The notes below the pieces were generated by a model. It was not told where the DNA came from and did not search any database. It saw nothing but the letters and a program-made list of their open reading frames with translations. From Conchocele bisecta (taxonomy: Eukaryota; Mollusca; Bivalvia; Lucinida; Thyasiridae), in the NCBI GenBank assembly GCA_029237695.1, contig CM055273.1, positions 58,641,968 through 58,705,967 of the forward strand: 64,000 bases of DNA, in the 5' to 3' direction. How positions within the stretch are numbered: the stretch's first letter is position 1; the number at the start of each line of letters is the position of its first letter. Shown piece after piece: positions 61,185 to 64,000 of this stretch. A program made the translations under genes and the position numbers.

Positions 61185-61440
61185 TCATTTTCAAATGTCT
61201 TCTCCTTGGTAACCATTGGGCCTATAGTCACCAAACTTCATGGTCATGGTCCTTAGGTAGGGGATTACAAAATTGTTCAAATGACGTCATTACATAATCC
61301 AAGATGGCCGCCGTCTAAAAATAGCGCAAATTCTTCAAAAATCTTCTCAAGAACCGCTGACCGGATTTCAACAAAACTTGGTAGGAATGATCGATGTACA
61401 ATGCTCTTTCAAAGTTGTTAAAATGATGACCCCAGGGTTA
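61185..61440 (+). repeat. Partial unit of the 440-bp repeat
   Basis: Contains CCAAGATGGCCGCCGTCTAA and TTGGTAGGAATGATCGATGT as in the array at 62732 onward. Confidence 0.75.
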
Positions 61441-62731
61441 ATCAAAGTACTGAAAGTACTGAACATAGGGTACTACAAGATTAAACTAGATTGATTGCTT
61501 GATTGATTGCTGGTGTTACAGTTTCATTAACCCTTAAAGGTACATGCCCACTCAGTAGGTACAAAATGTTCTTTACATCAGAGACATCATCTGAGACATT
61601 TCCTGGCAAAATAAACATTCATGCGCCATTATCCCACGTACTGATTGGCATTATTATACATGTTATATCAGACGTAAATTCACACACTGATATGAGGGGC
61701 GATAACCGTGTTTGCTTAAAATGTTAACGGACATTACTCTTTAATCTCTGTATTTATTTTATGATGTGCAATGATCATACTTTAAAATCTGTCGAAAATA
61801 TTATTTTTTCAGGTGACGCATTTCTTTAGTAATAAATAATTAAAACATATTATGCCTCATTTGCATATGACATAGCCTGATACCACCGCGCGTGTCACTA
61901 TCAGTAAAATAAATATTACTAAATGATTATATCTGTATAGCGGGCACTTGTAACGTTTAGAAACTTGTTAGATTTTTTTTTTTTTTTTGTCGTATTTCAG
62001 TACTTGCAGTGTTATACTGTCATTAATGTGTTCCCTGACTGTAAGTTATCACCTTAAATACTGACTTATTGACCCCCTTCCATGAACGTAGAATTGACAC
62101 TCATGTTGGCGTGTATTGGCCACCATAGACAAATGTCAATCAGGCCGAATTCAGGAATGTCACTAAAATCCACTGTAGATCCATCGATAGAGAGAGAGAA
62201 TGAGGATTAAACATCAGTTAGACCTACACCGTGCGAGTTTTGTTTCGCACAGGTGTCGGGTGAGTTTAAAAATAGGCTGTCGGAAGGTCAAACTTGATGT
62301 AGTTTGTGTGTTAAACGCGTCGCTTGTTTCGGAGAGTATTCGGAGGGGAGTTAACTCTGTTACTAAATTTAGCGATGACCGCACGATTTGTGCTGCAAAT
62401 GGGGGCAAATCACGCGCAACAAAATAATCCGATGTATTTTTGTACGTAGAACAACCGTTGTTGATATTGTGCAGTGCAAGTTTTTCATAATATTATTTTC
62501 AATTAGTGGTTGCGTATGCCAGTTAAACGTTTAGTAACACAATGCATTTTGTTGTTATGGTTATTCCAAGATATCACTACGGACGTGCCCATCGAGGGGA
62601 TCTGGGGCGTGGCTAACTGTCCGACGCGATTCTAAGTTGTCAATCACAGGCGTCCGCACCACGGGGGGTCGTGGGCGGGCCAAATGATCCCGCTCGATCG
62701 CAATACATACGGATACACATGTACCCTATGT
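61441..62731. other. BAZ1B intron 6, unassigned
   Basis: No exon or repeat recognised. The T-run at 61974..61988 and GAGAGAGAGA at 62190 are simple repeats. Confidence 0.35.
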
Positions 62732-64000
62732 AAAAATGGGCGTGGCCCGTGGGGTCAAATTCGGGTCAAATTTTATTTTTGACCGAATATGGTCATGTCA
62801 TATATCAAATCGAAGGTATCAACGAGGCGATTACTCTGGTGCATTTTTTGTCGAAATTGGATGGTTATGTCATCCAAGATGGCCACCGAAAGGTCAAAAG
62901 GTCGTTCTTTTATTAGAGATTTCAAAATTCTTCTTCACATGAACCACTTGGCCCATGGTAGCCAAACTTAAAAGTTATGGTCCATGGGTGAAGCATTTTC
63001 AGAATTGTTAAAATGGAGGTCATCGCTAATCCAAGATGGCCGCCGTCTAAAAATAGCATAAATTCTTAAAAAATCTTCTCATGAACCACTAGCAGGATTT
63101 CGACGAAACTTGGTAGGAATGATCGATGTACAATGCTCTTTCAAAGTTGTTAAAATGGTGACCCCGTGGTCAAAAATGGGTGTGGCCCGTGGGGTCAAAT
63201 TGGGGTCAAATTTTATTTTTGACCTAATATGGTCATGTCTATATCAAATCAAAGGTATCAAAGAGGCGATCGCTCTGGTACACTTTTTGTCGAAATTGGA
63301 TGGTCATGTCATCCAAGATGGCCGCCGAAAGGTCAAAAGGTCGTTCTTTTATTAGAGATTTCAAAATTCTTCTTCACACGAACCGCTTGGCCCATGGTGG
63401 CCAAACTTCACAGTTATGGTCCATGGGTGAAGCCTTTTCAGATTTGTTAAAACGGAGGTCGTCGCTAATCCAAGATGGCCGCCGTCTAAAAATAGCACAA
63501 ATTCTTAAAAAATCTTCTCCTGAACCGCCAACTGGATTTCGACGAAACTTGTTAGGAATGATCGATGTACAATGCTCTTTCAAAGTTGTTAGAATAGTGA
63601 CCCCGGGGTCAAAAATGGGCGTGGCCCATGGGGTCAAATTTTATTTCTGACCGAATATGGTCATGTCTATATCAAATCGAAGGTATCAAAGAGGCGATCG
63701 CTCTGGTACACTTTTGTCGAAATTGGATGGTCTTGTCATCCAAGATGGCCGCCGAAAGGTCAAAAGGTCATTCTTTTATTAGAGATTTCAAAATTCTTCT
63801 TCACACGAACCGCTTGGCCCATGTTGGACAAACTTCACAGTTATGGTCCATGGGTGAAGCCTTCTCAGATTTGTTAAAACGGAGGTCGACGCTAATCCAA
63901 GATGGCCGCCGTCTAAAAATAGCACAAATTCTTAAAAAATCTTCTTCTCATGAACCGCCAGCCGGATTTAGACGAAACTTGGTAGGAATGATCGATGTAG
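62732..64000 (+). repeat. 440-bp tandem repeat, about 2.9 units
   Basis: Units begin AAAAATGGGCGTGGCCCGTG at 62732, 63172 and 63611 and continue past the edge. The later unit lacks a 16-bp duplication (GGGTCAAATT...). The open frames here are repeat artefacts. Confidence 0.88.

Noticed and set aside
63110..63650. Open frames with PEPPTGFRRNLLGMIDVQCSF-type text.
   Set aside because: Products of the 440-bp tandem repeat; the same words appear in a partial unit at 61185..61440.

Overview
This is an animal nuclear genome window: AT-rich, intron-rich, with genuine coding sequence in only about 7% of it. The style of the repeats points to a mollusc, more likely a bivalve than a gastropod. The cues are SINE-like tails of the type GACCTTAGCTGTTG...CGTTAAAC, GGGAGATAAC-type tandem repeats, ACGG tetranucleotide runs separating cassettes, and abundant ACATGTA words. 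That placement rests on remembered repeat style and is tentative. The two genes are identified by recognising conserved protein sequence and by intron phases that close without error.

Gene 1 is GEN1, the Holliday-junction resolvase of the XPG/Rad2 family. It lies on the minus strand, with the start ATG at 33865 and the TGA at 9434..9432. I could assemble the whole coding sequence: 11 coding exons, every junction GT/AG, every phase compatible, 3963 nt including stop, 1320 aa. Catalytic acidic residues, the helix-hairpin-helix, a chromodomain-like block and the extreme C-terminal RQRLKLR-like motif are present. The terminal exon encodes a disordered tail of about 905 residues.

Gene 2 is the 5' part of BAZ1B (WSTF), the WAC-domain chromatin-remodelling subunit. 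It lies on the plus strand from the ATG at 45977 to the end of coding exon 6 at 58691 and then runs off the right edge. The two genes are head to head, about 12 kb apart, separated mostly by satellites and minisatellites.

Layout. 1-9.2 kb: dispersed repeats and foldback MITEs beyond the 3' end of GEN1. 9.4-33.9 kb: GEN1, whose introns are packed with MITEs, SINEs, tandem arrays and a 6-kb inverted-repeat-bounded composite. 34-35.7 kb: a MITE and unassigned DNA that probably holds the GEN1 promoter. 35.7-37.7 kb: an 11-unit 184-bp satellite. 37.7-38.7 kb: inverted and tandem repeats. 40.8-41.7 kb: a purine-rich minisatellite. 41.8-42.3 kb: relics of the 184-bp satellite in reverse. 43-44.2 kb: another minisatellite. 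44.5-45.8 kb: tandem repeats with an insertion. 45.9-58.7 kb: BAZ1B exons 1-6, with nested DNA transposons in the introns. 58.7-64 kb: BAZ1B intron 6, with foldback elements, a hAT-like element carrying a BED-like ORF, and a 440-bp tandem repeat.

The most distinctive observations are: (i) partial tandem copies of GEN1 exons 2 and 3 in neighbouring introns, each linked to a MITE; (ii) a MITE ending 23 nt upstream of a GEN1 3' splice site; (iii) a large population of TTAA-flanked foldback MITEs with different hairpin cores; (iv) a 1170-bp foldback element with 490-bp arms and a perfect 8-bp target duplication, inside a tandem array, itself inside a 6-kb inverted-repeat composite; (v) three unrelated elements with near-identical terminal bases and 5-bp target duplications. 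I found no convincing RNA gene, CRISPR array or intact autonomous transposon.
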